The notes: generated from the letters alone by a model not told the origin. Numbered from the stretch's first letter, positions 1 through 8,132 are shown. The stretch is DNA of 64,000 nucleotides from Frateuria_A sp035944355 (GCF_035944355.1 NZ_DASZBH010000004.1:62001-126000); one strand, 5' to 3'. Translations and numbers: made by a program.

Positions 1-1350
1 CCTTGCTGGTGGCTTTTTTGACCTCCACAGCACCGCCAGTCCCGCGAGTCCGGCACATCCCGATGCCAGGAATATCCCCAGCTTGGCGCTGGCAAGCTCG
101 CTTTCCCGAAAGGCCAGGTTGGCGATGAACATGGCCATGGTGAACCCGATGCCCGCGAGCAGGCCGCCGCCTGCCAGCATGCGCCAGTCGAGGTCCGGCG
201 GGCGTGTGGCGATGCCCAGGCGCACCGCAATCCAGCTGAATGTGAATACCCCCACCGGCTTGCCCAATGCGAATCCGGCGAACACCGCCCAGGTGATCGG
301 CCCCCCGAGATGCTGCCGTGAGAGCACAAGCCCGGCGTTGGCGAGGGCGAACAGCGGCATGATGAGGAATGCCACCCAAGGGTGCAGCCCAAGCTCGAGC
401 CTTTCGACGGGGGAGAGTGTTTCGCGCGCGGCGATCTCGGCCAGCAACACGGTCTGGCGGTCGCGCGTCGGGCCGCTACCGCGGTCCTCGGCCGGGTGTG
501 CAACCACTTGGCGCAATATGGCGTACAGGCGATCGGCGCTGACCCAGGGCCGGGCCGGGGTCATCAGGCCGAGGATGACCCCGGTGACCGTTGCATGCAC
601 GCCGGATGCGTCCACCGCGACCCAGACCGCGGCGCCGATTGCGAAGTAGAGGGGAAGGCTTCGCAATCCCGCCCAAGCCAACGCGCGTATCGCGACCAGA
701 CCCAGCGCCGCCAGCGCGAGCGCCTGCCAGTTGATCGCGTGGCTATAGCCGATCGCGACCACGAGCACTGCGCCGATGTCGTCGACGATGGCGAGCGAAA
801 GCATGAAGACCCGCAACCGCTTGGGAATGCGCGTGCCGAGCAACGCCAGGCAGCCGCTCAGGAAGGCAGTGTCGGTGGCCATGACGGTGCCCCAGCCCGC
901 CGCGCCGGGACGGCCCGACAGCAGCAGGTAGAGCCCCGCGGGCACCAGCATGCCGCCCAACGCGCCCGCGATCGACAGCGCAGCCACGCGGGGCTTGCGC
1001 AGCTCGCCAAGCACCAGTTCACGTTTGAGTTCCAGCGCGACGAGGAAGAAGAACAGGGTCATCAGCGCATCGTTGATCCATCCTTTGAGCGAGCGGACCA
1101 GCTCGATGGGCCCCAGCCGCACGCCCATGGGCGTGGCCCAAAGCCTGTCGAAGGATTGCGCCAACGGCGAGTTCGACAACACCAATGCGGCGATGGCGGC
1201 CAGCAGCAGCATCGCGCCGGCGCCGGCCTCGATGCGCATGAAGCGCAGGAACGGGCGAGTTAGCCAGTCGATCAGCTCGCCTGGCAGTCGGATCGGTGCG
1301 CGCGGCAAGCGCTCATCCTGCATGGAGTTGATGCCTTTTTGGTATTTCAT
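1..1350 (-). CDS. nhaA: Na+/H+ antiporter NhaA (3' end outside window)
   Basis: The reverse complement reads as an uninterrupted NhaA-type antiporter that continues past base 1, so the C-terminus is missing. The protein is a string of hydrophobic helices. The hallmark adjacent aspartates appear as LAIVDDIGAVLVVAIGYS (about 765-800); in NhaA this Asp pair binds and exchanges Na+ for protons. A long polar loop and further helices follow, including GGGLLAGIGFTMAMFIANLAF near 130-190. NhaA exports Na+ at alkaline pH in the inner membrane. Two in-frame ATGs are possible, at 1350 and at 1323; neither has a strong ribosome site, and the second has AAGG about 10 bases upstream. The gene points away from the desaturase gene, so the two do not share a transcript. 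Confidence 0.9.
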   Translation of the reverse strand, partial: MKYQKGINSMQDERLPRAPIRLPGELIDWLTRPFLRFMRIEAGAGAMLLLAAIAALVLSNSPLAQSFDRLWATPMGVRLGPIELVRSLKGWINDALMTLFFFLVALELKRELVLGELRKPRVAALSIAGALGGMLVPAGLYLLLSGRPGAAGWGTVMATDTAFLSGCLALLGTRIPKRLRVFMLSLAIVDDIGAVLVVAIGYSHAINWQALALAALGLVAIRALAWAGLRSLPLYFAIGAAVWVAVDASGVHATVTGVILGLMTPARPWVSADRLYAILRQVVAHPAEDRGSGPTRDRQTVLLAEIAARETLSPVERLELGLHPWVAFLIMPLFALANAGLVLSRQHLGGPITWAVFAGFALGKPVGVFTFSWIAVRLGIATRPPDLDWRMLAGGGLLAGIGFTMAMFIANLAFRESELASAKLGIFLASGCAGLAGLAVLWRSKKPPAR

Positions 1351-1568
1351 CTGCCCATCAAAGTCGCCGGCCGCAGTGCATTTCGTGGTCTGGCTTCACC
1401 TTGCCGGGCGGAAGCTGGCGGTTGCCTGTGCAGTCGCGTCCTTCGTCATGTTGGAACGACATAGGTGGATGCCGAGGGAGAACCAATTCACGCGCGCTTG
1501 GCCTCGGCCTTCGCCATCGCGCGCTACATATGGAATGGCTTTAGCATGATCCTGCTGGGGTGAGCACG

Positions 1569-2795
1569 ATGTCGGACCTTCTTTCCTTGGCGTCACGCGG
1601 ACTGACGGGGGCGTCGTGGAGTGCGTGGGTCCTCTACTTCCTTGCCACCACACAGGGGACCATCGTCGCGGTGACACTCTATCTGCACCGCAGCCAGGCC
1701 CATCGTGGCGTGCAGTTCCATCCCGTGATAGCACACCTTTTCCGCTTCTGGTGCTGGTTGACCACCGGCATGGTGACGCGGCAATGGGTTGCCGTGCATC
1801 GCAAGCATCATGCGCGCTGCGAGACTATCGATGACCCGCATAGCCCGCAGGTTTATGGCATCGGCACCGTGCTATGGGGAGGGGTCGACCTGTACAAGAG
1901 GGCGGCAGCAAACAAGGACGATCTGGCGACCTTCGGAGCCGGCACACCGACGGACTGGATCGAATGCCACCTTTATGAACCCTGGTCGTGGCTGGGGCCG
2001 ACCCTGCTGGCAGCGGTCAGCATCGCTCTGTTCGGCGTGGTCGGCGTAGCGCTGTGGGCATTGCAGATGGTGTGGATCCCATTCTGGGCGGCCGGGGTGA
2101 TCAACGGCCTCGGGCATTGGTGCGGCTACCGCAACTTCGAAACCTCCGATACGTCGGCAAACCTCGTGCCGTGGGGACTGCTGGTCGGCGGAGAGGAGTT
2201 GCACAACAACCATCACGCGTTTCCCGCTTCAGCCAAGTTCTCGCAGCACCGGTTCGAATTCGATGGAGGCTGGCTGGTGATCTGTCTTCTGCGCTGGTTT
2301 GGCCTGGCAAAGGTGCGGCGGGTTGCGCCCGCCCTCGGGTACCGCGCGCACATCCAGGAACCCGACGTGGAAACGATACGAGCGTTGCGCGTGCAGCACG
2401 GGCGGATCCTGCATGACTACGCGTCCAGCGTGATCGCACCGATTCTTGCGCAACAGCGCTTCGGCGCTCGCAGCGTGCGTCGGCTTCGACGGGCGCTGGC
2501 CAATGGAGGGCGCTGGCTGGACCCCTCGACCCGCTCCGAACTTGCGGCGCTGGTACATGCGCGGCGATACCTGACCGAGGTGTGCGATTTTCGCGACCGA
2601 TTGGCTGACATGACTGCGCGCAATCGGCGCGACATTTCGCCGTTGGCGCAGGATCTGCGGCGCTGGTGCACCGACGCGGAAAGCAGCGGCATCCGCGTAC
2701 TGGTCGAATTCGCCGAGCGACTGAAGGGTTGCCACGTAGTGGAGGTAAGGGCCGGGCGCCCAACGAGGCCCAGCCTGATGCAACCAAAACCGTAA
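1569..2795 (+). CDS. Acyl-CoA/fatty acid delta-9-type desaturase
   Basis: Membrane di-iron fatty acid desaturase of the stearoyl-CoA desaturase type, 408 aa. It inserts a cis double bond into acyl chains at the inner membrane using O2. The three histidine boxes are visible: HRSQAH (HXXXXH), HRKHH (HXXHH) and HNNHH (HXXHH), spaced as in the family with hydrophobic segments between. After the last box the protein carries about 180 mostly hydrophilic residues, longer than minimal family members. I chose the ATG at 1569 because GGGGTG lies 6 bases upstream; a GTG at 1560 is in frame but has no ribosome site. The electron donor is not encoded nearby. Confidence 0.9.
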   Translation: MSDLLSLASRGLTGASWSAWVLYFLATTQGTIVAVTLYLHRSQAHRGVQFHPVIAHLFRFWCWLTTGMVTRQWVAVHRKHHARCETIDDPHSPQVYGIGTVLWGGVDLYKRAAANKDDLATFGAGTPTDWIECHLYEPWSWLGPTLLAAVSIALFGVVGVALWALQMVWIPFWAAGVINGLGHWCGYRNFETSDTSANLVPWGLLVGGEELHNNHHAFPASAKFSQHRFEFDGGWLVICLLRWFGLAKVRRVAPALGYRAHIQEPDVETIRALRVQHGRILHDYASSVIAPILAQQRFGARSVRRLRRALANGGRWLDPSTRSELAALVHARRYLTEVCDFRDRLADMTARNRRDISPLAQDLRRWCTDAESSGIRVLVEFAERLKGCHVVEVRAGRPTRPSLMQPKP

Positions 2796-3731
2796 CATCG
2801 ACAGGAGCACTGTGGGTGTCCTGGCGCTACGTGCGCCGCGGCCAGAGGGCCGCATCATGCAAAGCCACCCATTCCCGTTGGCCGACGCCCATGCTTCGAT
2901 CGGCAGGTTTCTTCTCCAGCTTTGCCAAAAGATCGGCCTGGTGCCAGCGCCCGCCGTGCGCGACCGAATCAGCCGCCGTCATCGGGCGATGCGGATCGTG
3001 GATGAACGACGCGGCGGCGTGCGAGAACGGGGCAGCCAGGCATCTGGCTTGATCCCTCCTGAAGTCTCAGCCGTGTCCAAGCCGACCTACTTTGGTTCGT
3101 TCTGCTCATCCCTTGTGGCCACCGAGAACGGCAACCACGAGCAGACCGAGGTCCACGATAGTGAGCGGCGTGCACGGGATACGAGAATCGCGGCCCGCCT
3201 CCCGAATGCCCAGCAGCATCTCAGGCCGGAACAGCAGCACCGAGAGCATGTTCGGAGTTGCGGACTTGATGGCAGACAAGCAATGACGAGGATGGACGCA
3301 CGCCAACGGCAGGTCGCTCTCCTGCAACGCCTCGCCCAGATTGTCGAATAGAGGAAGTCGCCATGTACGCCCTCAATCAAACCAACTCGCTGTACTTCTT
3401 TCCGCATACGCTCAGCTTTGCTCCTCCAAAGGCGGAAATGGAGCGCGATCACTGGCTGCTACGAAATCATGGATCGGCCGGGTGGCGATGGGCTCATCCC
3501 ATTAGCGCCCACCTTCTACCCGCGCGTGGAAACATCCGCACCGAGCAAGCTGAATTAGATCGCCACGCAAAAGAGTTCGATCGTATGGACGATGATGGGG
3601 CGCCTCCACGGTCCCAGCAAGAAGAAGGTTAGCCATTGCCCCGCCCAGGACACGATGGCATCCGGCCTGGACATCCTCCACGACTCCAGATGCAACGAGG
3701 GGCGCGAACACCACTCCAGAGGCAGGCTTTC
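2796..3731. other. Gene-poor decayed stretch at left edge of the island
   Basis: This 0.94-kb stretch holds several overlapping open frames on both strands, but none has a recognisable domain, a clear ribosome site or a convincing length. The only hint of ancestry is a minus-strand segment around 3106-3345, described separately. I see no tRNA, no clear promoter and no CRISPR. The stretch looks like debris at the junction between core sequence and the accessory island that follows. Confidence 0.5.
3106..3345 (-). pseudogene. Possible remnant of an IS110-type transposase
   Basis: Read on the minus strand, this segment contains LGEALQESDLPLACVHPRH. It resembles the N-terminal DEDD region of IS110-family transposases, where a similar stretch reads like G-ALQESDLPVVCLDARHAK. 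After about 30 residues the resemblance fades, and no following NKTDRND-like motif is present in frame. No intact flanking transposase or inverted repeats are visible. If correct, this is a short, decayed insertion-sequence fragment. The match is from memory of the family and is weak. Confidence 0.3.
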
Positions 3732-3947
3732 ATGGTGAACTTATCCGGCAAAACCGTTAACGGCTATACGTACGAAGGCATCTATGCCAATGCAAGCCCG
3801 GATCGGATCACCTGGGCCGCCACGTTTCGACGCAACGGCGTCTTCTTCGGTATGCGCCACGGTCGCATCAACGGACTCCGCAGCATACCCACTGAAGAGG
3901 TTGATGACGTCGTGAAAGACGACATCGAGGAAGCCTGGTTCAATTGA
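3732..3947 (+). CDS. Small hypothetical protein, 71 aa
   Basis: An open frame beginning MVNLSGKTVNGYTYEGIYAN and ending EEAWFN, 71 aa. It is soluble, with no signal peptide, membrane segment or cysteine cluster, and has an acidic C-terminus (EEVDDVVKDDIEEAW). Composition and codon use look protein-like, and no opposing frame is better. The frame continues upstream to 3636, but that part is arginine/proline-rich and looks non-coding, so I start at the ATG at 3732. No family is recognised. It lies between decayed DNA and the HipBA pair. Confidence 0.45.
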   Translation: MVNLSGKTVNGYTYEGIYANASPDRITWAATFRRNGVFFGMRHGRINGLRSIPTEEVDDVVKDDIEEAWFN

Positions 3948-4387
3948 GCTGAATCAGGCGCTTCCGAAGTGGCTCAGATGAGGCCTGCGCCTCAGAGAGT
4001 GGCCGACCTGCTGTAACCTCTACGATCGGGAGCACCATGCAGGAGCCCACCGGTCGTTTCAATTGAAGCTCGATCGCCCGAGGCTGCACGCACGGCCGGT
4101 GCTCGCTTCTGGTCGGTAACGTACGCCTCTCGCCGTAGCCACGATGCAATCGCCAACGCTGCCCGCCCGGAGCAGTCCAGTTTGGTCACCTAGGCGAGCT
4201 GAGCCGCTCACTCAAGCGGACGCGCAACGGGTCCGCTCTTGGCCGATAGCGGAAGTCAAGTCGATTCTCTTGTCCGGGGCGCCGCTACGGAACGTCGTTT
4301 TCCACCCAATCCGCATCGAGCAGAGGTGCGTCGCCCAGCGGCCGGGCGCGGTAGAGCCCCCGAGCTGAACCGTTTAGGCCGTGAAAT
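3948..4387. other. Intergenic stretch, nothing recognised
   Basis: About 440 bases without a supported gene. Only short frames are present on either strand and none resembles a family. It precedes the AT-rich control region of the hipBA pair. Confidence 0.5.
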
Positions 4388-4434
4388 CCAAAATTAACTT
4401 GCGTTTCCGGCCGAAAACTGTAATTTAATTTGGG
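4388..4434 (+). promoter_or_regulatory. Candidate hipBA promoter/operator
   Basis: A sharply AT-rich patch sits directly before the hipB start. It contains an imperfect inverted repeat, CCAAAATTAA (4388-4397) and TTAATTTGG (4425-4433), whose second arm abuts the ATG at 4435. HipB-type antitoxins repress their own operon by binding palindromes at this position, so this is the likely autoregulatory operator. There is no good Shine-Dalgarno sequence before the ATG (only GGG), so translation may be weak or leaderless. Confidence 0.45.
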
Positions 4435-4860
4435 ATGGCGAAACGAATTCCCCCAACTCATCCCCGCGTACAGCGCCAGATCGAGGCGCTGAGCCAGCGC
4501 CTGCGCGCAGCCCGGATGCGCCGCTCGATGACCCAGGAGGTGATGGCGGAGCGCGTGGGGGTCAGCGTCCCGACCATTGCCAAGCTTGAGAATGGCGACC
4601 CGTCGACCAGCCTGGCAACCGTTCTGCGAGCGCTGACTGTGCTCGGCCTGGCCGGCGACATCGACCTGATTGCCGCACAGGACACCCTCGGTCGCGAGCT
4701 GCAGGACAACGCACTCCGGCGCACCAATGCCCCGCCTCTCACCCGGACCACCCCGAACTCGCGGCCGAAGCCCATCGCCCAAGCGCCGCCTGCGTCTACC
4801 TTGCTCCCCACTCCGTCAGTGCCGCCGAAGCCGCCACGAGCACGGAAGCCCAAGCCGTGA
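4435..4860 (+). CDS. hipB: HipB-like XRE-family antitoxin
   Basis: 141-aa DNA-binding protein. Residues about 18-75 form an XRE helix-turn-helix (LSQRLRAARMRRSMTQEVMA, then VSVPTIAKLENGDPSTSLAT). The C-terminal 50 residues are proline/lysine-rich and probably disordered. In type II HipBA systems such a protein neutralises the HipA kinase and represses the operon. The stop TGA overlaps the GTG start of the next gene (GTGA), so the two are translationally coupled. The tail beyond the XRE domain is longer than in E. coli HipB (88 aa). Confidence 0.85.
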   Translation: MAKRIPPTHPRVQRQIEALSQRLRAARMRRSMTQEVMAERVGVSVPTIAKLENGDPSTSLATVLRALTVLGLAGDIDLIAAQDTLGRELQDNALRRTNAPPLTRTTPNSRPKPIAQAPPASTLLPTPSVPPKPPRARKPKP

Positions 4861-6113
4861 ACCGTCTGGAAGTCTGGATCGACGACGAGTCTCTCGGCGG
4901 CTCGGCCTTTGTCGGTCACCTGTCGAAGACGGGAACTAGGACGGGGGAGACGATCAGCTTCGAGTACGCCCCCGACTGGCTGGCCAGCGCCGGGCCGGTG
5001 GCGGGGTTCCCGCTGGATCACGAGCTGTACTTCGGTGCTGGTCAGCAGTACGCGAGGGCTGGCGCCAACGAACTGCCGGGTGCTTTTCAGGACTGCTCGC
5101 CTGATCGCTGGGGCAAGCGCCTGATGGACCGCCGCGAGGCGATTGAGGCGCGCGAAGAGGGGCGCAAGGTGCGCAACCTGCGCGCGTGGGATTACCTGAT
5201 AGGCGTCAATGACGAGTCCCGCATGGGAGCGCTGCGTCTGGTGGATCCAGAGTCCGAGCGCTATGTGGACGACCGCACGCTCAGCGCCCCGCCGATCACC
5301 GAGCTGCGCCAGCTCGAAGGCATCGCCGCGCAAGTGGAGCGCGGCGATGCCGACCTATCCGACGAGATGGTCCGCTGGATCAAGCAGATCGTGGCGCCCG
5401 GCGCTTCACTCGGCGGCGCCCGACCAAAAGCCAGTTTCCGTGACGAAGCTGGACAGCTATGGCTCGCCAAGTTCCCGTCCAACGATGACCGTGTCGACGT
5501 GGGATTGTGGGAGTTTCTGACCTACCAGCTCTCGCTCGACGCGGGCATCGACATGCCCGAGGCTCGGCTGATGCAGTTCTCGGACCGTGGTCACACCTAC
5601 GCAGTGCAGCGTTTCGATCGCACCCCGATCTCGCGGCGCATGTTCTCGTCGGCCATGACCCAGCTGGACGGCACCGAGAGCGAGGGCCACAGCTACTTGG
5701 ATCTCGTGCAGGTCATTGAGACCAGCGGCACCTCCACGCAGATTGCGCGCGACCTTGAACAGCTGTTCCGGCGAGTCCTCTTCAACATCTTGATCGGCAA
5801 CCGCGACGATCACCTGCGCAATCACGGCTTCATGCGGGCGGGCGATGGCTGGCAACTGTCGCCGGCATTCGATGTCAATCCGAACCTCGACAAAGATCAT
5901 CACGTGCTCGCGATCGACGACCGGGATCCGTCGCCAGATGTGAGCCTCCTGCTGGCCACGGCCGACTACTACCGCCTTTCCAAGAAGGCCGTAGGCGCGG
6001 TGGCCGAGCACGTGCGCGCAGCGGTGCGCGGCTGGGAGAAACGCGCGCGTACGCTGGGTGCGCCTCGGAGCGAGATTTCGCTGATGCAGGCTGTCATCGA
6101 TCCGGACCGGTAA
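4857..6113 (+). CDS. hipA: HipA-like serine/threonine kinase toxin
   Basis: 418-aa HipA-family kinase, overlapping hipB by four bases and starting at GTG. HipA kinases phosphorylate targets such as glutamyl-tRNA synthetase and stop translation. Visible landmarks are the N-terminal HipA domain (1-110), the glycine-rich loop LGGARPKASF (about 185-194), the ATP-binding lysine in LWLAKFPS (K205), the catalytic loop GNRDDHLRNHGF (D317 region) and the metal-binding SPAFDVNP (D339). All key residues appear intact, so the toxin should be active. The length is close to the 440 aa of E. coli HipA. It is cargo of the accessory island and could stabilise it or act in abortive infection. Confidence 0.88.
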   Translation: MNRLEVWIDDESLGGSAFVGHLSKTGTRTGETISFEYAPDWLASAGPVAGFPLDHELYFGAGQQYARAGANELPGAFQDCSPDRWGKRLMDRREAIEAREEGRKVRNLRAWDYLIGVNDESRMGALRLVDPESERYVDDRTLSAPPITELRQLEGIAAQVERGDADLSDEMVRWIKQIVAPGASLGGARPKASFRDEAGQLWLAKFPSNDDRVDVGLWEFLTYQLSLDAGIDMPEARLMQFSDRGHTYAVQRFDRTPISRRMFSSAMTQLDGTESEGHSYLDLVQVIETSGTSTQIARDLEQLFRRVLFNILIGNRDDHLRNHGFMRAGDGWQLSPAFDVNPNLDKDHHVLAIDDRDPSPDVSLLLATADYYRLSKKAVGAVAEHVRAAVRGWEKRARTLGAPRSEISLMQAVIDPDR

Positions 6114-6515
6114 GCCGCGCGCGTCCGATGTGGAAACGTGGCCATTGGGGCACAGTCCCTCGTACCTGCCGCTACCTCAGATACATACGGGGAGCAGGTC
6201 CTAGATACGAACTGACGGTCATGGCCAGCGTCCAGGGCGGCCGATGGCTTATCAGCGCGGTGAAATCGGTCGCTGCCGTTGGGTGGCCCGGGGTGGACGC
6301 GCCCAGGCGCCCCATCGGCTGGGAGCCGGTCGGGGACGAGTCTGTGGCTTGCATGGTTGCACGCCAGGCTAAGTCCAAGCAGAAAAGCGGCTAATTTCGG
6401 GACTAGATAATCTAATGTGGTAATCAGCAACCCTATTTTTAACGACCACGTAGTTAATAGGCATTAATAATCATGAAAGGTGCGCAAAAACAACCACTTG
6501 TCCTATAATTCGTCA
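6114..6515. other. Intergenic stretch after hipA, becoming AT-rich
   Basis: About 400 bases. An 88-codon frame at 6128-6394 is open but has no recognised domain or ribosome site, and I do not call it a gene. From about 6395 the base composition shifts to strongly AT-rich (for example GACTAGATAATCTAATGTGG, TTAATAGGCATTAATAATC), unlike the surrounding sequence, as is common around control regions of mobile elements. Confidence 0.45.
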
Positions 6516-6607
6516 CACGAATGCGCCATTCGTCGTGCATGTGCCGAAAATAGAGTGATATATATATATCGGACAAAGAAGGCGCCCCTTGCAGGGCGCC
6601 TTTTTTC
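6504..6607 (+). ncRNA. Candidate small RNA or attenuated leader before the HTH gene
   Basis: A good -10 box, TATAAT (6504-6509), is followed by a perfect 7-bp hairpin ACGAATG-cgc-CATTCGT (6517-6533), a run of TA repeats, and a strong rho-independent terminator ending at 6606. No convincing -35 box is seen. Initiation near 6516 would give an RNA of about 90 nt that ends 50 bases before the next gene. It could be a regulatory RNA of the island's replication/control block or a leader that terminates most transcription into it. This is inferred from structure alone. Confidence 0.4.
6578..6607 (+). terminator. Rho-independent terminator
   Basis: GGCGCCC (6581-6587) pairs with GGGCGCC (6594-6600) around a 6-base loop, followed by six T residues (6601-6606). 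It ends the candidate small RNA and may also stop read-through from hipBA. Confidence 0.8.
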
Positions 6608-6655
6608 TTTGGCAATCTGCGTCCAACTTAGGCCTTGTTGGGCAAATGGTGCGCC

Positions 6656-6871
6656 ATGGAAACTAGTGAAAGGTTGGTCGCTCGCTTTGGTGAGCTGATG
6701 ACATATCCGCAGCTTGCGGAGCTACTAAAGCGCAGTGCAGTGGGCTTGCGGTACAGCTTGTCGAAGCGGGACTCGGCGTTCTCCAAGGAGCTTCTTACCG
6801 CAAGGGTGAAGCTTGGCCGACGTGTGTACTTCCGTACTGACGTCATTGCTTCGATCGTCGATCGAGCGTAG
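6656..6871 (+). CDS. Small helix-turn-helix DNA-binding protein (AlpA/excisionase-like)
   Basis: 71-aa protein beginning METSERLVARFGELMTYPQL. The layout is that of small MerR/AlpA-like regulators of integrative elements: an N-terminal LMTYPQLAELLKRS helix-turn-helix and a C-terminal wing ARVKLGRRVYFRTDVIASIV. Such proteins act as excisionase or control factors. The ATG at 6656 was preferred over an upstream in-frame TTG (6635); neither has a strong ribosome site. It sits just after the terminator and 8 bases before the next gene, so the two are likely co-transcribed. Function is inferred from fold and context. Confidence 0.6.
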   Translation: METSERLVARFGELMTYPQLAELLKRSAVGLRYSLSKRDSAFSKELLTARVKLGRRVYFRTDVIASIVDRA

Positions 6872-6879
6872 AGCCGGCC

Positions 6880-7872
6880 ATGTCTGAACTGATTGTCGTC
6901 CGCAGATCGCGGCCACAGAACTTCACTGTCCTCGACAATGCTGTTCTTCGAGATCGTAATTTGAGCTGGAAGGCGAAGGGGCTCTTTGGCTTTCTCTCCT
7001 CCTGCTCCAGCACATATCGCCTGACTATTCGCCGTCTTGCAGAACAGTCTGGGGATGGGAGGGAATCAACAATGTCAGCGGTCAGGGAGCTGCAACGTTG
7101 CGGCTACCTAGAGATCGAGCGTCTTAGAGGCGCTGGCGGAAGATTCGTGAGTACCACTTGGATCATCAAGGATCCGGCGGATCGTGCTCCCGAGGGGGCT
7201 CCATCACGGGTGGCTGACGAGCAACAAGGCGCTCCGTCGTTGTCATCTGATAGTAGGCGCGAGCCGCACTCGCGGCCCAAGGTGCGCGAACCGGGCAGCG
7301 ACCACGAACGGCATTCCCGTATTGTGGTGAGCGACCACAAACGGGATTCCCGTATCGTGGATAGCGACCACGAACGGGATTCCCGTATCGTGGATGGGAA
7401 CCACGAACGGGAAAACCGGGTTCTGGTAACACCGTCTAGTACTACAGAAGTATCAGTACAAAGCATAAGCACTACTACGAACAATGGCGTTGTGGCCGAG
7501 TCTGAGTTCCACTTTCAAGACGGACTGCATCAGGCCGAGCGAGCGGAAATGTTGAAAGTGGTGGGGAGGTATCCGCAAGAGCTCGCTCAGCAACTTCTCG
7601 ATGAAGTCGCTGACTACTCGAACGCCGAGATAAAAAGCAGTCGTGTTGGCCTCCTGGCATCGCTCGCTGGTAAAGCTGAGCGTGGCGAGTTCAGATTCGC
7701 GCGAGGCGCGGCTGTCGCGAAAAGACGCGAAGCCAGGCTCGCAGACACGGCACGGCAAGCGTTTGCCATGAAGGCGCGACAAGAGCAGAGGGCTCGGGCC
7801 GCTCAACCACCAAGCGCTATCGTTCTCGCCAATATCGAACGGGTAAGAGAGCTATTTGGGGAGCGAGCATGA
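6880..7872 (+). CDS. HTH protein, candidate replication initiator with internal iterons
   Basis: 330-aa protein. The N-terminal 100 residues form a winged-helix domain of the kind seen in phage/plasmid replication proteins (LSWKAKGLFGFLSSCSSTYR, then LAEQSGDGRESTMSAVRELQ, then GYLEIERLR). The middle is hydrophilic and carries four 11-residue repeats of type SDHERDSRIVD (residues about 140-183). The C-terminal part is charged and helical (about 205-330). The repeats reflect four 33-bp DNA units inside the gene, each with dyad symmetry, followed by lower-GC sequence. That layout recalls phage lambda gene O, where origin iterons lie in the initiator gene. A replication role is inference. The gene overlaps the following one by four bases (ATGA). 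Confidence 0.6.
   Translation: MSELIVVRRSRPQNFTVLDNAVLRDRNLSWKAKGLFGFLSSCSSTYRLTIRRLAEQSGDGRESTMSAVRELQRCGYLEIERLRGAGGRFVSTTWIIKDPADRAPEGAPSRVADEQQGAPSLSSDSRREPHSRPKVREPGSDHERHSRIVVSDHKRDSRIVDSDHERDSRIVDGNHERENRVLVTPSSTTEVSVQSISTTTNNGVVAESEFHFQDGLHQAERAEMLKVVGRYPQELAQQLLDEVADYSNAEIKSSRVGLLASLAGKAERGEFRFARGAAVAKRREARLADTARQAFAMKARQEQRARAAQPPSAIVLANIERVRELFGERA
7297..7428 (+). repeat. Four tandem 33-bp dyad repeats (candidate iterons)
   Basis: Four direct repeats of exactly 33 bp begin at 7297, 7330, 7363 and 7396; units 2 and 3 differ by one base, while units 1 and 4 are more diverged. Each of units 1-3 contains an imperfect palindrome with arms CCACGAACGGG and CCCGTATCGTGG around ATT. They lie inside the coding sequence of the HTH protein and are followed at about 7429-7490 by a lower-GC stretch. 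A candidate replication origin is discussed in the findings. Confidence 0.85.
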
Positions 7873-8132
7873 ATACTCTATTTCTCCTCATGGCCGAGTA
7901 CGGGACCGCGCAGATTCCCTTGGGCCGTTGCGCCCAGCTCTTCGGCATGACTCCGGAGGAAGCCGCGAAGCGTGCCGGCCGCGCGGCGCTCCCGGTACCG
8001 GCTTTTCGAGTCGGGAGCCAAAAGTCGCCTTGGCTTGTTGATGCGACGCGCCTCGCGGCTTACCTCGACGAGCGCAAGGCTCAAGCTGCAACCGATTGGC
8101 ATCGTATCAATGCGGCAGGCGGTCCTCATTGA
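7869..8132 (+). CDS. PrtN-like (pyocin activator family) regulator
   Basis: 87-aa protein closely resembling the PrtN family of Pseudomonas (MNTLFLLMAEYGTAQIPLGR; central AEEAAKRAGR-like helix; ALPVPAFRVGSQKSPWLVDA). PrtN activates pyocin genes by binding upstream boxes. Here no tail-fibre, lysis or other pyocin genes follow, so the protein probably regulates the mobile element itself. The ATG overlaps the previous stop, giving an operon of HTH protein, replication-like protein and PrtN-like protein. The next 370 bases carry repeated palindromes that might be its targets. The family assignment is strong; the target is unknown. Confidence 0.8.
   Translation: MNTLFLLMAEYGTAQIPLGRCAQLFGMTPEEAAKRAGRAALPVPAFRVGSQKSPWLVDATRLAAYLDERKAQAATDWHRINAAGGPH

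Noticed and set aside
83..1263. Two long plus-strand frames (188 and 293 codons)
   Set aside because: They lie opposite nhaA, whose minus-strand translation matches the family throughout; the plus frames are Arg/Gln-rich shadows.
2812..3632. Plus-strand frames of 179 and 89 codons
   Set aside because: No domains or credible ribosome sites; the region looks decayed and one part resembles a transposase on the other strand.
6128..6394. 88-codon plus-strand frame after hipA
   Set aside because: No ribosome site, no recognised domain, low-complexity composition.
1..7000. Left attachment site matching the dusA 5' end
   Set aside because: I looked by eye for a copy of the ATGATGGACTGGAC segment and found none convincing; a computed repeat search is needed.
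7297..7428. Possible CRISPR array
   Set aside because: Four directly adjacent 33-bp units without spacers, inside a coding frame; not a CRISPR array.
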